In this document: in pieces, positions 1 through 10,800 of the stretch
How the letters are laid out: every line of letters starts with the position of its first letter
Position numbering within the stretch: the stretch's first letter is position 1
Origin: Chryseobacterium kimseyorum
Lineage (GTDB): Bacteria > Bacteroidota > Bacteroidia > Flavobacteriales > Weeksellaceae
Direction of reading: 5' to 3'
Assembly: GCF_025971945.1 (NCBI RefSeq)
Contig: NZ_JAPDHW010000003.1
Location: 62,001 to 126,000 of the forward strand
Length of the DNA stretch: 64,000 bases
The notes under the pieces: model-generated
Database searches by the model: none
Told to the model about the DNA's origin: nothing
What the model saw: only the letters and a program-made list of their open reading frames with translations
Position numbers and translations under genes: made by a program

Positions 1-1
1 T

Positions 2-3000
2 GAGCATACTGTTAATGCAAGAACACGTGAAAAAATAGGGAATTTTAATGTTCCACGTGATGCAACGGATCTTTTAAAGTCTGTAAAAAATAATAGTGTA
101 ACTGTAGTTCATGGTAATCCTGGTGTAGGTAAATCTGCATTGACAAAATTTGTTGTTGCAGATATGAAAGCATCACGTGAATATTCGATATTAACTTTTA
201 CTGCAGAAAATCTTTATTGTGAGACTTTGGCTGAAGCTTTAGCAAATGTAGGCAGTGAAGCAAGTATTCCGCAGTTGATGGCAAGTCCTCTTTTAAATAA
301 GTACTTATTAATTTGGATAGAAAGTTTTGAAAAATTAATTGAATCCAATTTTTCAGGAGCATTTAATGAATTACTTCAATTACTTTCTGGAAATAAAAAT
401 GTCTCAATAATTTTAACGATCAGGGATTACATTTTACAGAAATTTAAAATTAACTACCAGTTTGAACTTCCTGAAAGTATATCTTATTTTCAGGTAAATG
501 AATTTAATGATCAAGAGATTGAATTAATACGCACAGAATTCCCAGAGCTTCGGGATTTACTTGATAACCCTAAGATTGAGCATTTGTTGAGAAATCCTTA
601 TTATCTAGATAAAGCTGTTAGAATTATACCCCAACTACTTCGTGAAGAACTTTTAGATGAATTACAGTTTAAAAGGTTAATGTGGGAACATATTGTAGAA
701 AATAACAATCCAAAACGGGGAACAGTATTTTTAGATATTTGCCTAAAACGATCAGAAGAAATGTCGCTTTTCACAGCTTATGTTAAAGATGCTAAAATTA
801 CAGCTGATCTCGTTAAAGATAATATACTTCAGATTGACAAATTTTCTAATGGAAACACATTTAGTCCATCTCATGACATTTTAGAAGATTGGGCTTTAGT
901 TCGTTTTATAAGGCAGCAGAAAACTGAGGCAGCAGAAGCAAAAGATTTTATCTTATCAATTGAATCCTCTCCTGCAATGAAAAGAGCATTCCGGCTTTGG
1001 TTGGAAGATTATTATACAAACGAACCTGTAGATTCAGTAAATTTTGTGCATAAGCTATTAAATGACAGTGCGCTAAAGCAATCATGGAAAAATGAACTTT
1101 TAATTGTTTCTCTTCGTTCAAATCACTCTAATATATTGCTGGACAGTTTAAAAAATCAATTTTTGATTAATTCTGGACAATTATTAAAGGATATAATGTT
1201 TCTCCTTCAGACTGGATGTAAAAAAATAAATCCAGCAACAAAAGATTTTAATCATTTACTTCCTGTAGGAAGTGGTTGGGATTATATTATTGATTATATT
1301 AAAGAGAATTCTGCTGAAATTAAAAGTATTGAAGGTTTTCAAGCCAGGTATTTAAATCTTATTGAAGCCTGGAGTCAGCAATTGCCGAATTTTAATCAAA
1401 AATTACTCCCACCATCAGCTAAAAGCGCAGCATTTCTTTTAGAAGATTTTATTTATCATGCCCAATCCAGAACTACAGAAAACAGATTAAATCGTTCAGG
1501 ATTTACATTTCTGAAAAAATATGTGGCGATATTCTTTAAGCTTACGGCAGCGGATCCCGAGCTTGTTAGACTTCTTGTAGAAGCTATTCAGAACCCGGGA
1601 ATTGGTAATGCAAGGTGGACTAATACCGCTATATTATTCGCTGTAAGGGATTTGGTTGTTGATGGGGTGAATGCTGATCAAATTTGCCGCTTTTTTCCGG
1701 ATGCAGTTTTTCAAATGGCGAGGGAAAATTGGGCTAAAAAAGAGGAAAGGCATCAGCCAGGAAGTTTAAACAGTATGATTGTTCGACAGCCAAAATTTGA
1801 TGATTTTGGACTGAATGAGAACATAGATCATCACTATAAAAACCCTAGTGGATATCAAACATTCTTCTACTGGATGTTTTTGTATTATCCTGAAAAAGCT
1901 CTTGATTTTATTATACCGTTTTTGAACACTGCTTTTAACCACAATCAGGAAGTATTAAATCATTTAAATCGTGAGATTGAAAATATAAATATTGTTTTTG
2001 AAGATGGCACTCATCGTCAGTACTATGGAAATTACGATTATTGGACAATGTATAGAGGGTCTAGAGTGCTTAATGATGTTGTGTCATCATTGTTGATGGG
2101 ACTTGAAAAATCGTTACTAGACATTATAGATGGCAATAAGCCTAATTCACTAAATCAATATTTGGCCAGGATTATTAAGGAATCTAACAACGTTGCTGTT
2201 CTAGGTGTTGTATCTAGTGTTTTGCAGGCTGACCCCAGTTTACTTGATGAATTATCAGCATCTTTATTAGGAGTACCATCATTTTTTAAATGGGATTCCT
2301 CTAGAAGTACCCATGAAATGATTGACAGAACAGTGTTTAATACTGATCCTTTTGAAAGAAAAGAAAGGATTCAAGCTATTGCAAGAAAACACCGTACAAA
2401 ATACAACTTAGGTTTGATTGGATTTGTAGTTGAGTATTTGTTCTACCAACGAAATCATAATAAATTAATCTTTAAGCAGATTGACAAAATGTGGCAGAGT
2501 ACATCTGGTGATTTAATATCTAAAAAGTTCTTATTTGATATGGACGTTCGTAAGTACGAATTTAAACCGATAGATCAGCAAGGTTATGAATATTATATTC
2601 AATTAACTCCTGATTACGATGAGGATATTCAGAAAATGATAAAAAACCCAGAGGAATATCCTAAAGTCACTCTTATTTGGGCACGAGATGCATTTGACAA
2701 TAAAGTTATGCCTAATCATAATTATGCAACTTGGAAAGTTGGATATAATTTTATTATTGGACTAAATGGCCGGTCTAACCCTATGGTTGCACCAGGAACT
2801 ATGGCCGCTGTAGCTCTACGGGATTTTTTGGAAGATCTTACACCAGAAGAGTTAATATGGTGTCAAAATACCTTACTTAATTTTGCTTGTAGGAAGTTGG
2901 GAGATGCAGATCCCGATTTTATTGATTTTGATGCATTAGATAATGGACCCACATTAACAGGTTTATCTTTTCTCTTTAAAACCAAATTAGATTTGACCTT

Positions 3001-4141
3001 AGAGCTTGAAGCAAAAAAATTAATTTTCAATCTTCTGTTGGCAAAATTGGATGACAACGAAAGTATTGCTTTTCAACAGGGACTATCCCAGTATTTATCT
3101 ACTTATCAACCTCAATTTGTAATGAATTGCTGGTTCGGGTTAATGGAAAATTTTCGACGCACGAAAGGGTTAAATGATGAATATAAGAGAAGAAAAGAAT
3201 TGTATCATCAAGGAAAATTGACCGCAGATGAATTACAAAATATTCAGGAGGATTGGACAGACGAATTAGTAACCTCTGTAGTTAACGGTACCATTCAAGA
3301 ACCAGCGCAAATTTCTGTCGTATTAGAAAAATCAACTTACAGAGTTCTTGAATATGCTTTGCGTATTATTTCATGGAAAACAGAATCGGCATCGCAGCAG
3401 CAATTTATACAAGATATTTTAGAAATGCATTTGGACTTTTTAAAAAATCCACATTTAAGAAATTATCCTGATTTTTTTGAGAGCAGAGCTGCTTTCATAG
3501 TTTTCTACCCCAGATATTTATTAAATCAACCACGGATAATTGCTGATCCACTTTTCAATAAACTGCTCAACTTGGTACTGGATTTTAATGAAAAAGAGTA
3601 CAGTGCACAATTTCTTATATTTATTAAAGATATGGTGGAAGAATTTATTGTTGCAGTTTATCAAGGTGCTGATGTTGGTAATTTTTGGTTTTTCTGGGAA
3701 TGTTTAAGAACTTGGACTGTTAGTAATAAGAAAATATTTTTTATACCTCCATTCCTGATGGATATCAAGTGGTCTGCTAATATGGATCAATGGAATGTCT
3801 TGGAAGGCAAGAATTTATATTACAAAGAATTCATAGAAAACTGGGGAAGCAATATGGTTAATGAGTCTATCAGATTTATCAGTGGCATTGCATTTCATAA
3901 TTTTATGCCTGATTCCATATCGTGGATAGCAATTTTATTGTATTCGAAAGGTGAAGACATTGATACTGATCTTTTAGAAAAGTTTGTTGAGAATGCTTTT
4001 CATAAATATGGTGGTAAAATAAAACAAAATCAAGAGATTTTGTTATACTTTCTTTTCATCCTTGAATTTCTAATTCGCAGGGAATCCCCGAGGGCTTATA
4101 TGTTAAAAGATGAACTTCTTCAGTATAAAGTTAAAATTTAA
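2..4141 (+). CDS. Giant STAND-like P-loop ATPase, 5' end outside window
   Basis: The reading frame is open from base 2, so the N-terminus lies before the window; 1379 residues are visible. A Walker A motif GNPGVGKS sits at visible residues 38-45. A Walker B-like strand (LLIWIES) has W-I-E in place of the usual paired acids, and a sensor-like LTIRD follows. A short FSPSHDILEDWAL motif, of the kind seen at the end of STAND ATPase modules, precedes about 1000 residues with no recognisable catalytic motif, probably helical repeats. Architecture and its neighbours (IetAS-like pair, second giant ATPase) suggest an antiphage sensor/effector, but the effector domain, if N-terminal, is not visible. 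It converges on the protease gene downstream. Family-level call is inference. Confidence 0.8.
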   Translation, partial: EHTVNARTREKIGNFNVPRDATDLLKSVKNNSVTVVHGNPGVGKSALTKFVVADMKASREYSILTFTAENLYCETLAEALANVGSEASIPQLMASPLLNKYLLIWIESFEKLIESNFSGAFNELLQLLSGNKNVSIILTIRDYILQKFKINYQFELPESISYFQVNEFNDQEIELIRTEFPELRDLLDNPKIEHLLRNPYYLDKAVRIIPQLLREELLDELQFKRLMWEHIVENNNPKRGTVFLDICLKRSEEMSLFTAYVKDAKITADLVKDNILQIDKFSNGNTFSPSHDILEDWALVRFIRQQKTEAAEAKDFILSIESSPAMKRAFRLWLEDYYTNEPVDSVNFVHKLLNDSALKQSWKNELLIVSLRSNHSNILLDSLKNQFLINSGQLLKDIMFLLQTGCKKINPATKDFNHLLPVGSGWDYIIDYIKENSAEIKSIEGFQARYLNLIEAWSQQLPNFNQKLLPPSAKSAAFLLEDFIYHAQSRTTENRLNRSGFTFLKKYVAIFFKLTAADPELVRLLVEAIQNPGIGNARWTNTAILFAVRDLVVDGVNADQICRFFPDAVFQMARENWAKKEERHQPGSLNSMIVRQPKFDDFGLNENIDHHYKNPSGYQTFFYWMFLYYPEKALDFIIPFLNTAFNHNQEVLNHLNREIENINIVFEDGTHRQYYGNYDYWTMYRGSRVLNDVVSSLLMGLEKSLLDIIDGNKPNSLNQYLARIIKESNNVAVLGVVSSVLQADPSLLDELSASLLGVPSFFKWDSSRSTHEMIDRTVFNTDPFERKERIQAIARKHRTKYNLGLIGFVVEYLFYQRNHNKLIFKQIDKMWQSTSGDLISKKFLFDMDVRKYEFKPIDQQGYEYYIQLTPDYDEDIQKMIKNPEEYPKVTLIWARDAFDNKVMPNHNYATWKVGYNFIIGLNGRSNPMVAPGTMAAVALRDFLEDLTPEELIWCQNTLLNFACRKLGDADPDFIDFDALDNGPTLTGLSFLFKTKLDLTLELEAKKLIFNLLLAKLDDNESIAFQQGLSQYLSTYQPQFVMNCWFGLMENFRRTKGLNDEYKRRKELYHQGKLTADELQNIQEDWTDELVTSVVNGTIQEPAQISVVLEKSTYRVLEYALRIISWKTESASQQQFIQDILEMHLDFLKNPHLRNYPDFFESRAAFIVFYPRYLLNQPRIIADPLFNKLLNLVLDFNEKEYSAQFLIFIKDMVEEFIVAVYQGADVGNFWFFWECLRTWTVSNKKIFFIPPFLMDIKWSANMDQWNVLEGKNLYYKEFIENWGSNMVNESIRFISGIAFHNFMPDSISWIAILLYSKGEDIDTDLLEKFVENAFHKYGGKIKQNQEILLYFLFILEFLIRRESPRAYMLKDELLQYKVKI

Positions 4142-4167
4142 GGCTTTGATTGCTGGACTAATTAAAA

Positions 4168-4207
4168 AAGAGAGCTATTAAAAACAATTGATAGCCCTCT
4201 TTTTTTA
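4168..4207. terminator. Bidirectional intrinsic terminator
   Basis: Arms AGAGAGCTAT (from 4169) and ATAGCCCTCT (4191-4200) pair with one mismatch around a 12-nt loop, followed by a T-run on the plus side and preceded by an A-run. It lies between the convergent giant ATPase and protease genes. Confidence 0.75.
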
Positions 4208-4220
4208 AGGTTAAAATATT

Positions 4221-6587
4221 TTAGCTTCTGAGCTGTACTCTTACATTTTCTTTTAGTCTTACATTTTGATGAACAAAATTATAGCTATCTAAAAGTTGTG
4301 TAACTTCATTGTAAATATGACTTTCATTTCTTGTATCCTTTATTGTGATAATAAGACAGAACTCTTGGCTTGGAGTTATTCTCTGCATATCGGCTTTTGT
4401 TTCGATAAAATCTCTAAAAAGACCTTCCACTTTAAGATACCAATTTTTAGGGTTCTTCAGGAATTTTTCCTTATTTGATCCTGTAAATTCGTCCAAATTA
4501 ACCGACCATTTTTTTACAGGTTGGAATTTATCTCCATAAGCTACCAAAACTCGTTCTTTGGTGTACGGGCTTTCAGTATTCTTGATTGCCGATTTACTAT
4601 AGAGGCTATGAGATAAAAGATTCTTTGCGCCATCTTTGCCTATAGGATTTATAATTCCACGTTTTGATGTGTCTCTGTCAGTCTTTTCATCATATGTTCC
4701 CAGCAAAACTTCAATATTTGATTGGCAATATTCTGCGCCATTTGCCGAATCAAGAATTGGAGAGGTTACGAGGGTTACACAAATTTCTCCGTGAAAATAA
4801 CCATCTTCGTCAACCATCGACTGAGGATACGGGAAATCAAGAATTTCTATAAAATTACCTTTTTCTAAATTATCCTGAAGTATTAAAGTAATTTCATTTG
4901 GCTGGTTGAAAAGTATATCCTGAATATTAGAGGGTACACCAAACCCAACATGTTTTAACTTCTCATCAATAGCAATTTTTAATTCAGCAGGATACTTGGC
5001 AGAGTGAATTGTTAAAGCTTTTAATAGAAGAGGGTTAAAACCTTCATTTAACAAATGATCAAGGCCTGAGACAATTGAAGAAATTCTTGGCGTTGAAAAA
5101 CTTGTTCCCACAACACCTTTTCTGTCACCAGTTTTTGAAAAAGTGTAAACAGGATTCAGTATTAATTTATTATTTTGATCTAGTCCTACGTTGCCTCCGA
5201 AATGCGAAATTTCAGGTTTTATTAAAAAAGATGGACCAGGTCCAATTCTGGAAAATGGTGATGAATGATTTTTTTCTGATAAATCTGTTGAGTTTTTACT
5301 TTTTGCAATAGATCCCACAACCAGACCTCTGATTGTATCTGCAGATTGTGATATTCTGCTTCTTGGACTATTTTTTTGAAAATTTCCGCAATTACCAGCT
5401 GATTTGCAAATCAAAACATTGTGCTGTTCCTGAATTTCATCCAAAGCTTTTCCAAAGTCTGAAAATTCAATTTCGTCGGCCTCTTTGTTAGTTCCTAATG
5501 ATAAATTCCATATGTTAATGTGGTCATTTTCGCTAATCGCTTCACGTATATTTTCTATCAATTCTTCTTCTGAAACTCCTTGAGTAGTATTGTTTGGAAA
5601 TACAATGGCTTCAAAAAGCTTTGCACCTTGAAAACCTGTATAATTTTCTTCCTCTAGCTCATCACCATATAGCAGAACTCCTGATACAGCGGTTCCGTGA
5701 CCTTTATCAACGTCATCTCCATGATATTTTGTGAAATTATCCTCCAGTAACCACGGAGATAAATGGGGTATTTTTGCAATACCACTATCAAGAATTCCTA
5801 TAGTAGGATAGTCCTTTCCTGCTTCTGGCATTTTAATATTTATCTGGCCGTCGCCATCTAACTCGTCCAAAGTAACATAATATCTTGGCATTTCCGAAAT
5901 AAGTTGAACACCGTCAAAATCTTTTAACTCCTCAACAGTATCAAGCGTTGCGTGGCTGATTTTGAAAATATTTAAATCTGCAGAATATAATGTTCTGCTA
6001 TAATCAATACCTCTATCTCTACAGAATTTTTCAAAAGCTCTTATGGCTATTGTGTTTAGTTCCGGATCACCATAGTTGAATAATTTTACTTTAAGCTCTT
6101 CAGCTTCTTCAAATGTCTCAATATCAATACTGATTTCTGGATAATGCTCTTCAACATCATCAATAGCAGCAATACCTAATTTTACTCCTTGCTTTGCTGA
6201 TTGTTTTAAACCTTGTGCTAGTTTTTTTGTGATTTTATTTACTTCTTCTGCACTCTCAATTTTTACTAAAACTTCGTCATTTTGACTCAAGCCAATCACA
6301 TTCATTTTTTGAGTATTAAATATCTGACGAATTTCTTTACGGTAAGTTTTTGCTAATGCATCTTGATTAACTTTTAACTTGATAACATTAGGAATGTAAT
6401 TGTCATTGCGTTGTTTTGCTGATATTTTCTGAGATACATCACTTAGTGTATCAATAAATTGCTGTGCCTTGCCGGGAACGACAGTTTCATCAAACCATTT
6501 TGGTGGATCTTGGTTTCCACCGCCTTCAGTGTTTCTTTCGTCATTAATTCGTTTTTGAAAAAATTTTATTGGTAAATTCCTTTCCAT
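4221..6587 (-). CDS. ietS: Subtilisin-like (S8) serine protease, IetS-like
   Basis: 788-residue peptidase of the subtilase family. The catalytic triad is intact: Asp267 in ILDSG, His297 in KGHGTA, Ser496 in GTSFSTP, with the oxyanion Asn399 in SAGN. About 250 residues precede the protease domain and about 290 follow it; no signal peptide is seen, so it probably acts in the cytoplasm. It starts 9 nt after the stop of an AAA+ ATPase gene on the same strand, and the pair has the composition of the IetAS antiphage system (ATPase plus S8 protease) described from defence-island surveys. The symbol rests on this architecture and context, not on a search. Confidence 0.85.
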   Translation of the reverse strand: MERNLPIKFFQKRINDERNTEGGGNQDPPKWFDETVVPGKAQQFIDTLSDVSQKISAKQRNDNYIPNVIKLKVNQDALAKTYRKEIRQIFNTQKMNVIGLSQNDEVLVKIESAEEVNKITKKLAQGLKQSAKQGVKLGIAAIDDVEEHYPEISIDIETFEEAEELKVKLFNYGDPELNTIAIRAFEKFCRDRGIDYSRTLYSADLNIFKISHATLDTVEELKDFDGVQLISEMPRYYVTLDELDGDGQINIKMPEAGKDYPTIGILDSGIAKIPHLSPWLLEDNFTKYHGDDVDKGHGTAVSGVLLYGDELEEENYTGFQGAKLFEAIVFPNNTTQGVSEEELIENIREAISENDHINIWNLSLGTNKEADEIEFSDFGKALDEIQEQHNVLICKSAGNCGNFQKNSPRSRISQSADTIRGLVVGSIAKSKNSTDLSEKNHSSPFSRIGPGPSFLIKPEISHFGGNVGLDQNNKLILNPVYTFSKTGDRKGVVGTSFSTPRISSIVSGLDHLLNEGFNPLLLKALTIHSAKYPAELKIAIDEKLKHVGFGVPSNIQDILFNQPNEITLILQDNLEKGNFIEILDFPYPQSMVDEDGYFHGEICVTLVTSPILDSANGAEYCQSNIEVLLGTYDEKTDRDTSKRGIINPIGKDGAKNLLSHSLYSKSAIKNTESPYTKERVLVAYGDKFQPVKKWSVNLDEFTGSNKEKFLKNPKNWYLKVEGLFRDFIETKADMQRITPSQEFCLIITIKDTRNESHIYNEVTQLLDSYNFVHQNVRLKENVRVQLRS

Positions 6588-6596
6588 GATTTATGT

Positions 6597-7685
6597 CTAT
6601 TTTGTTTTTAAATTATTTCTAACTTGTCTGATCGATATGTTCATTATTTGTGTTATGCGCTCCTGAGTTATACCACTTTCATTTAAAAATATGATAAGGT
6701 CTTCAGGCTTATAATCTTTGTTATTAGTTTCGAAAATTTCTACAAGAACATCTTCGTACGAAAGAATTTCTTTGTTTCTAATGATTTTTTGAGCAAGAAT
6801 ATTATTGAATAAAGTTTTGATAAACGACGGTGTTTTCCCTTCCAAGTTTTGTAGAATCCTACCCAGTTTTTTTTCGTCGTTCAAAAAATCGTTTGCCGAT
6901 CCTTGAATGAACTTTTCTATAAGCCCCTGTATTTCATTTTGATTCGGAAGCCCAACTTCTATAATTGTATTGAATCTTCTCCAAATTGCTTTATCTAAAA
7001 GTTCTGAATGGTTTGTAGCAGCAATTAGCAGATTAGATTTAGAAAAAGTATCAATGTTCTGAAGTAGACTATTTATTACTCTTTTTAATTCTCCTAATTC
7101 ATATTGGTCATCTCTTGCTTTAGCTATTGCATCAAATTCATCCAAAAATAGAATGCACGGTTTTTCATCTGCATATTCAAATATTTTACGAATGTTTTTG
7201 GAGGTATTACCCAAGAGAGATGATACGATAGCATCAAAACGAGCAGTGATCAAAGGAAGCCCTGTTTTATATGAAATATATTTAGCAATCGTCGTTTTTC
7301 CACCTCCCGGAATTCCATACAGTAATAGAGAATTCGAAATTTCAAGCCCATTCTTGATAAGCTCATTTTGATGGCGATATAAGTTAACATAGTCTTCAAC
7401 TTTATTAGCAATGCTTGGCGGAAGAATAACCTCTCCATTGTTTTTAATTGGCATTGAAATATCAACAATACTCATACGGCTTTCCTGATCGACCGGACTC
7501 GAAAGCAAAGAATCCATTGATACCATTGAAGAAGGTTTATTATCCAGTGTATTAATAATTAATTTTGCCAATTTCCCATCTCCATCTTTTTCTAATTTTT
7601 CAGCAAGAATCTTTGAATAATTTGTTATTTTTTTAATATCCCTGTTTAAACCTCCTTCTATTATCCTTAAAATCTCAGTGTACAT
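6597..7685 (-). CDS. ietA: AAA+ ATPase, IetA-like
   Basis: 362-residue AAA+ protein. Residues 1-100 form an uncharacterised N-terminal region. The ATPase core shows Walker A GIPGGGKT (124-131), Walker B ILFLDEFD (178-185), sensor 1 AATN around 225 and an arginine pair WRRF at 236-237. The C-terminus (GITQERITQIMNISIRQVRNN region) reads like a helix-turn-helix. It is the first gene of a two-gene operon with the S8 protease; by analogy with IetAS it would use ATP to sense a trigger or feed substrate to the protease. It is divergent from the second giant ATPase, with promoter elements in the shared 120-bp gap. Confidence 0.85.
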   Translation of the reverse strand: MYTEILRIIEGGLNRDIKKITNYSKILAEKLEKDGDGKLAKLIINTLDNKPSSMVSMDSLLSSPVDQESRMSIVDISMPIKNNGEVILPPSIANKVEDYVNLYRHQNELIKNGLEISNSLLLYGIPGGGKTTIAKYISYKTGLPLITARFDAIVSSLLGNTSKNIRKIFEYADEKPCILFLDEFDAIAKARDDQYELGELKRVINSLLQNIDTFSKSNLLIAATNHSELLDKAIWRRFNTIIEVGLPNQNEIQGLIEKFIQGSANDFLNDEKKLGRILQNLEGKTPSFIKTLFNNILAQKIIRNKEILSYEDVLVEIFETNNKDYKPEDLIIFLNESGITQERITQIMNISIRQVRNNLKTK

Positions 7686-7804
7686 TTTTTAGTTTTAGTG
7701 TTACAAATTTAATGTTTATTGTAATATAAAACATAATAAATGTAAAATATTTTATATTTAGTGTTATTATTTTGAGTTAAGTTGTTATATTTGTGGTAAA
7801 TATT
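7686..7804. promoter_or_regulatory. Divergent promoter region of the defence island
   Basis: A Bacteroidota -7 box TATATTTG lies at 7786-7793 on the plus strand just ahead of the Avs-like gene, and TAAATTTG lies on the minus strand at 7711-7704, 18 nt from the ietA start. Clear -33 TTG boxes at the usual spacing are not evident. A 10-bp direct repeat, TTTAGTGTTA, occurs at 7694-7703 and 7757-7766 and could be an operator. The region is about 85 percent A+T. Confidence 0.55.
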
Positions 7805-10800
7805 ATGCAAATGAGTGGTAGATTACAATTGATAGAACAAAAATTGGTAAGTATCAATGATGCTGAATTTCAAAACCTATGTGATGTTTATTTGAATTTA
7901 AGAGATAATCAAGTTCAAAGCATTAACAGAACAGGGAGCCAAATTGGTAAAAAGAAAACGGTGAAGGGAACTCCAGATACTTTTTTTAGAAGTGAATTGG
8001 GGCATTTGTATTTCGTGGAATTTACTACTGTTGCTAATAAAGGGATTGTTAAGAAATTAAAAGATGATATTTTAGTCTGTCTGGATTCTAAGGTGGTAAA
8101 AATTGATAAGGAAAAAATAGATAAAATAATTTTATTTTTTAATTGTAAACTAAAGGTTGATCAGGAAGAAAGCGTGATTGAATTTAGTAGAACACACAAT
8201 ATTGATATCGAACTTATTGGACTTGATAGGCTCGCCTTAGATATTTTTACGGAACATCATATTATAGCAAAAGACATTTTAGGTATTCCGTTTGAGACTG
8301 GCCAAATTTTACCTGTTGATAATTTTATAGATGAATACAATAATAAAGCTGGTAATCTTTCCACTCCTTTGGATAATCCATTTTTAGGAAGAATTACAGA
8401 GTTAGAGCAAGTCAGAATATCTCTAGAATCAAAAGATCTTGTGGTGCTATCTGGATCTGCCGGAGTTGGTAAAACAAAATTTGGACTTGAAGTAATTAAG
8501 GAATTTTTAAGTAAAAACCCTGATTATACATCATATGTTATTGTTAAAAAAGATATTGATATCTGGGAAGACCTTATTATTCAATTAAATTCCAAAAAAA
8601 ATTACATCCTTTTAATTGATGATGCCAATAGACAGGTGCTCAGTTTTTCGCAAATAATGGGAGTCTTTAGAGAAAAGAGAAAAGGAAATATTAAATTAGT
8701 TATAACTGTCAGAAACCATGCTCTCCCTGACATTAACACAATATATGATAATTTCGAGCCTGAGCTTGTAGAGCTTTCTAAGTTTTCCGACGATGAAATC
8801 AAAAGTATAATTAGTAATGACTACTTTCAAGTTAAGCACTCCAAATATCAAGATAAAATCATAGCTCTTGCAGATGGCAATAGCCGTTTAGCTGTTATGG
8901 CAGCAAAACTTGCAAGGGAAAAACATTATGAATTTTTAAAAGGAGGGGTTTATCAACTTTATGATATTTATTTCAAAACATTTGTAAAAGATTTTAGCCT
9001 GTTTGATAACACTGCAATGCTAAAGACAATAGGAATAGTCTCCTTTTTCTTTACACTTAGAAGAGATGACAAGTTATTCTTAGAACAATTACTAAAAAAT
9101 TTCGATTTAAACTATTACGATTTTCAAGAATCTCTGGATGAGCTTTCAAGGCGTGAGCTTATCGAGATTAGTGGTCCCAATGTCAGAATTTCAGAGCAGG
9201 TCATGTCGACTTATTTCTTTTATAAGATTTTTATAAAAGACAAGAAGTTATCATTCAACAAATTATTGTTTGGATATCTTGATGATTTCAGCCATCGATT
9301 TACAGATACTGTTATAATTTCAAACAATACCTTCGGTTATACAGAAGTATTTGATCATATTAAAGATGATCTCAACCAATATTTTTCTTTCTATCAAAAT
9401 GATGACGAGAGGATTGTAAGATTTATTAAGTTGTTTTGGTTTTATAAGCGTGATGAAACTCTGGCATACATTTATAAAAAAGTGAGTCAAATAGAAGAAG
9501 CTGAGAACCCTATATATAATTCTATCTATGCGACTAATGATTTTGTGTTTGCGGATGATAAACTATTGGCGATAATGACACCCTTCTTCAGATCTTACAC
9601 TGAAGATAGCTTTAATTTAGCAGTAGAACTTTCTTTTGAATATACCAGAAAAAGCCCAAGTGTATTTCCTGAACTGATAAGAAGACTTAAAGAAAATACA
9701 AGTTTTGAGGACGACGATGAATTCAATAATAATTTTGAAAAACAAAGGGAATTATCGAAATTACTTATTGCTAAATCAAAAGAAGAACTTCCACATTATC
9801 AGGAAGCGTTTTTAGGATTAGCAACACTTTTTTTAAAGCATACGAACAGAGTTTTTAAAACTTCACGTAAAAATAATGCATTTATTCATTACAACTATAT
9901 GGTTCCGTTAAACGAAAAGGTTAAATGTATGAAGATAGAAGTATGGAATTATTTGTTTGAACTGTTTGCAAAATTTCCACAGAGAGTCTTAAAAATTATC
10001 AATGATTGGAAACCGCATTATACTGAGGTAAATAAAAAAACGTTGGCTTTAGATCTTCCTTTAATTCTGGGATTTATAGAAAAAAAATTGAAACCAAAGA
10101 AATTCGAAGATGTATATTTCGTGCAACAATTCCTGGATTCATTAAGATTTATTAAACCAAGAAATATAAAGTATCAACATTTATATAATCGTTTTATAAA
10201 TGATGAGTTTGTTGATTATTCAAAAGTAGAGTGGACAAGGAGATTTCGAACTAAAAATCGAAAGATTGATCATAATGAATATAGAAAATTAAAAATAAAA
10301 GAAATTAGTCAGCATTTTGTTTTCAAAAATAAATCTGAATTTGGAAGGTTTGGTAAGCTGATCAAAAATACTTTACTTGTGTCACCTCATAATCATAGTA
10401 ATTTTAACTCCCTTTGTATTATAATGGAAAACACATTTAAATGGGATAAGGTTTTAGGATTTGAAATGTTAAAGTATTTTATCCGTAATAAATCTTACAC
10501 AAATACACCAGTGCCTTATAATGTATTTTCACTAATTGCTAATGATTCAGATTATGGTTTGATTCTGTGGAAATTTTTAAAACGTTTGCAGCATAAGAAT
10601 TCAAATCGGTTTAAGTTGTCTTTTTTTGAACAATTGAATGATGAATCTGTTAATGATTATTATACTAAAGAATTTTACAATACGACCAAATATTTAGATT
10701 CTCCAGAATATTTTAATTTTAGTTGGCTTCATAAGTTCGGTCCATATTCACAAACCATTTTCTCGGATTTTCTTAAGATTATTTACGATAAAAAACTTCA

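Noticed and set aside
49..64. parS-like string TGTTCCACGTGATGCA, with two more CACGTGA strings at 24-30 and 174-180
   Set aside because: All three lie in the coding frame of the giant ATPase and encode Arg-Glu/Asp pairs; the first mismatches parS at two positions and is over 60 kb from parAB. Chance codon use is likelier than real parS sites.
4296..5311. Several 60-80 codon plus-strand frames inside the protease gene
   Set aside because: They lie opposite a gene with an intact catalytic triad and show no protein features.
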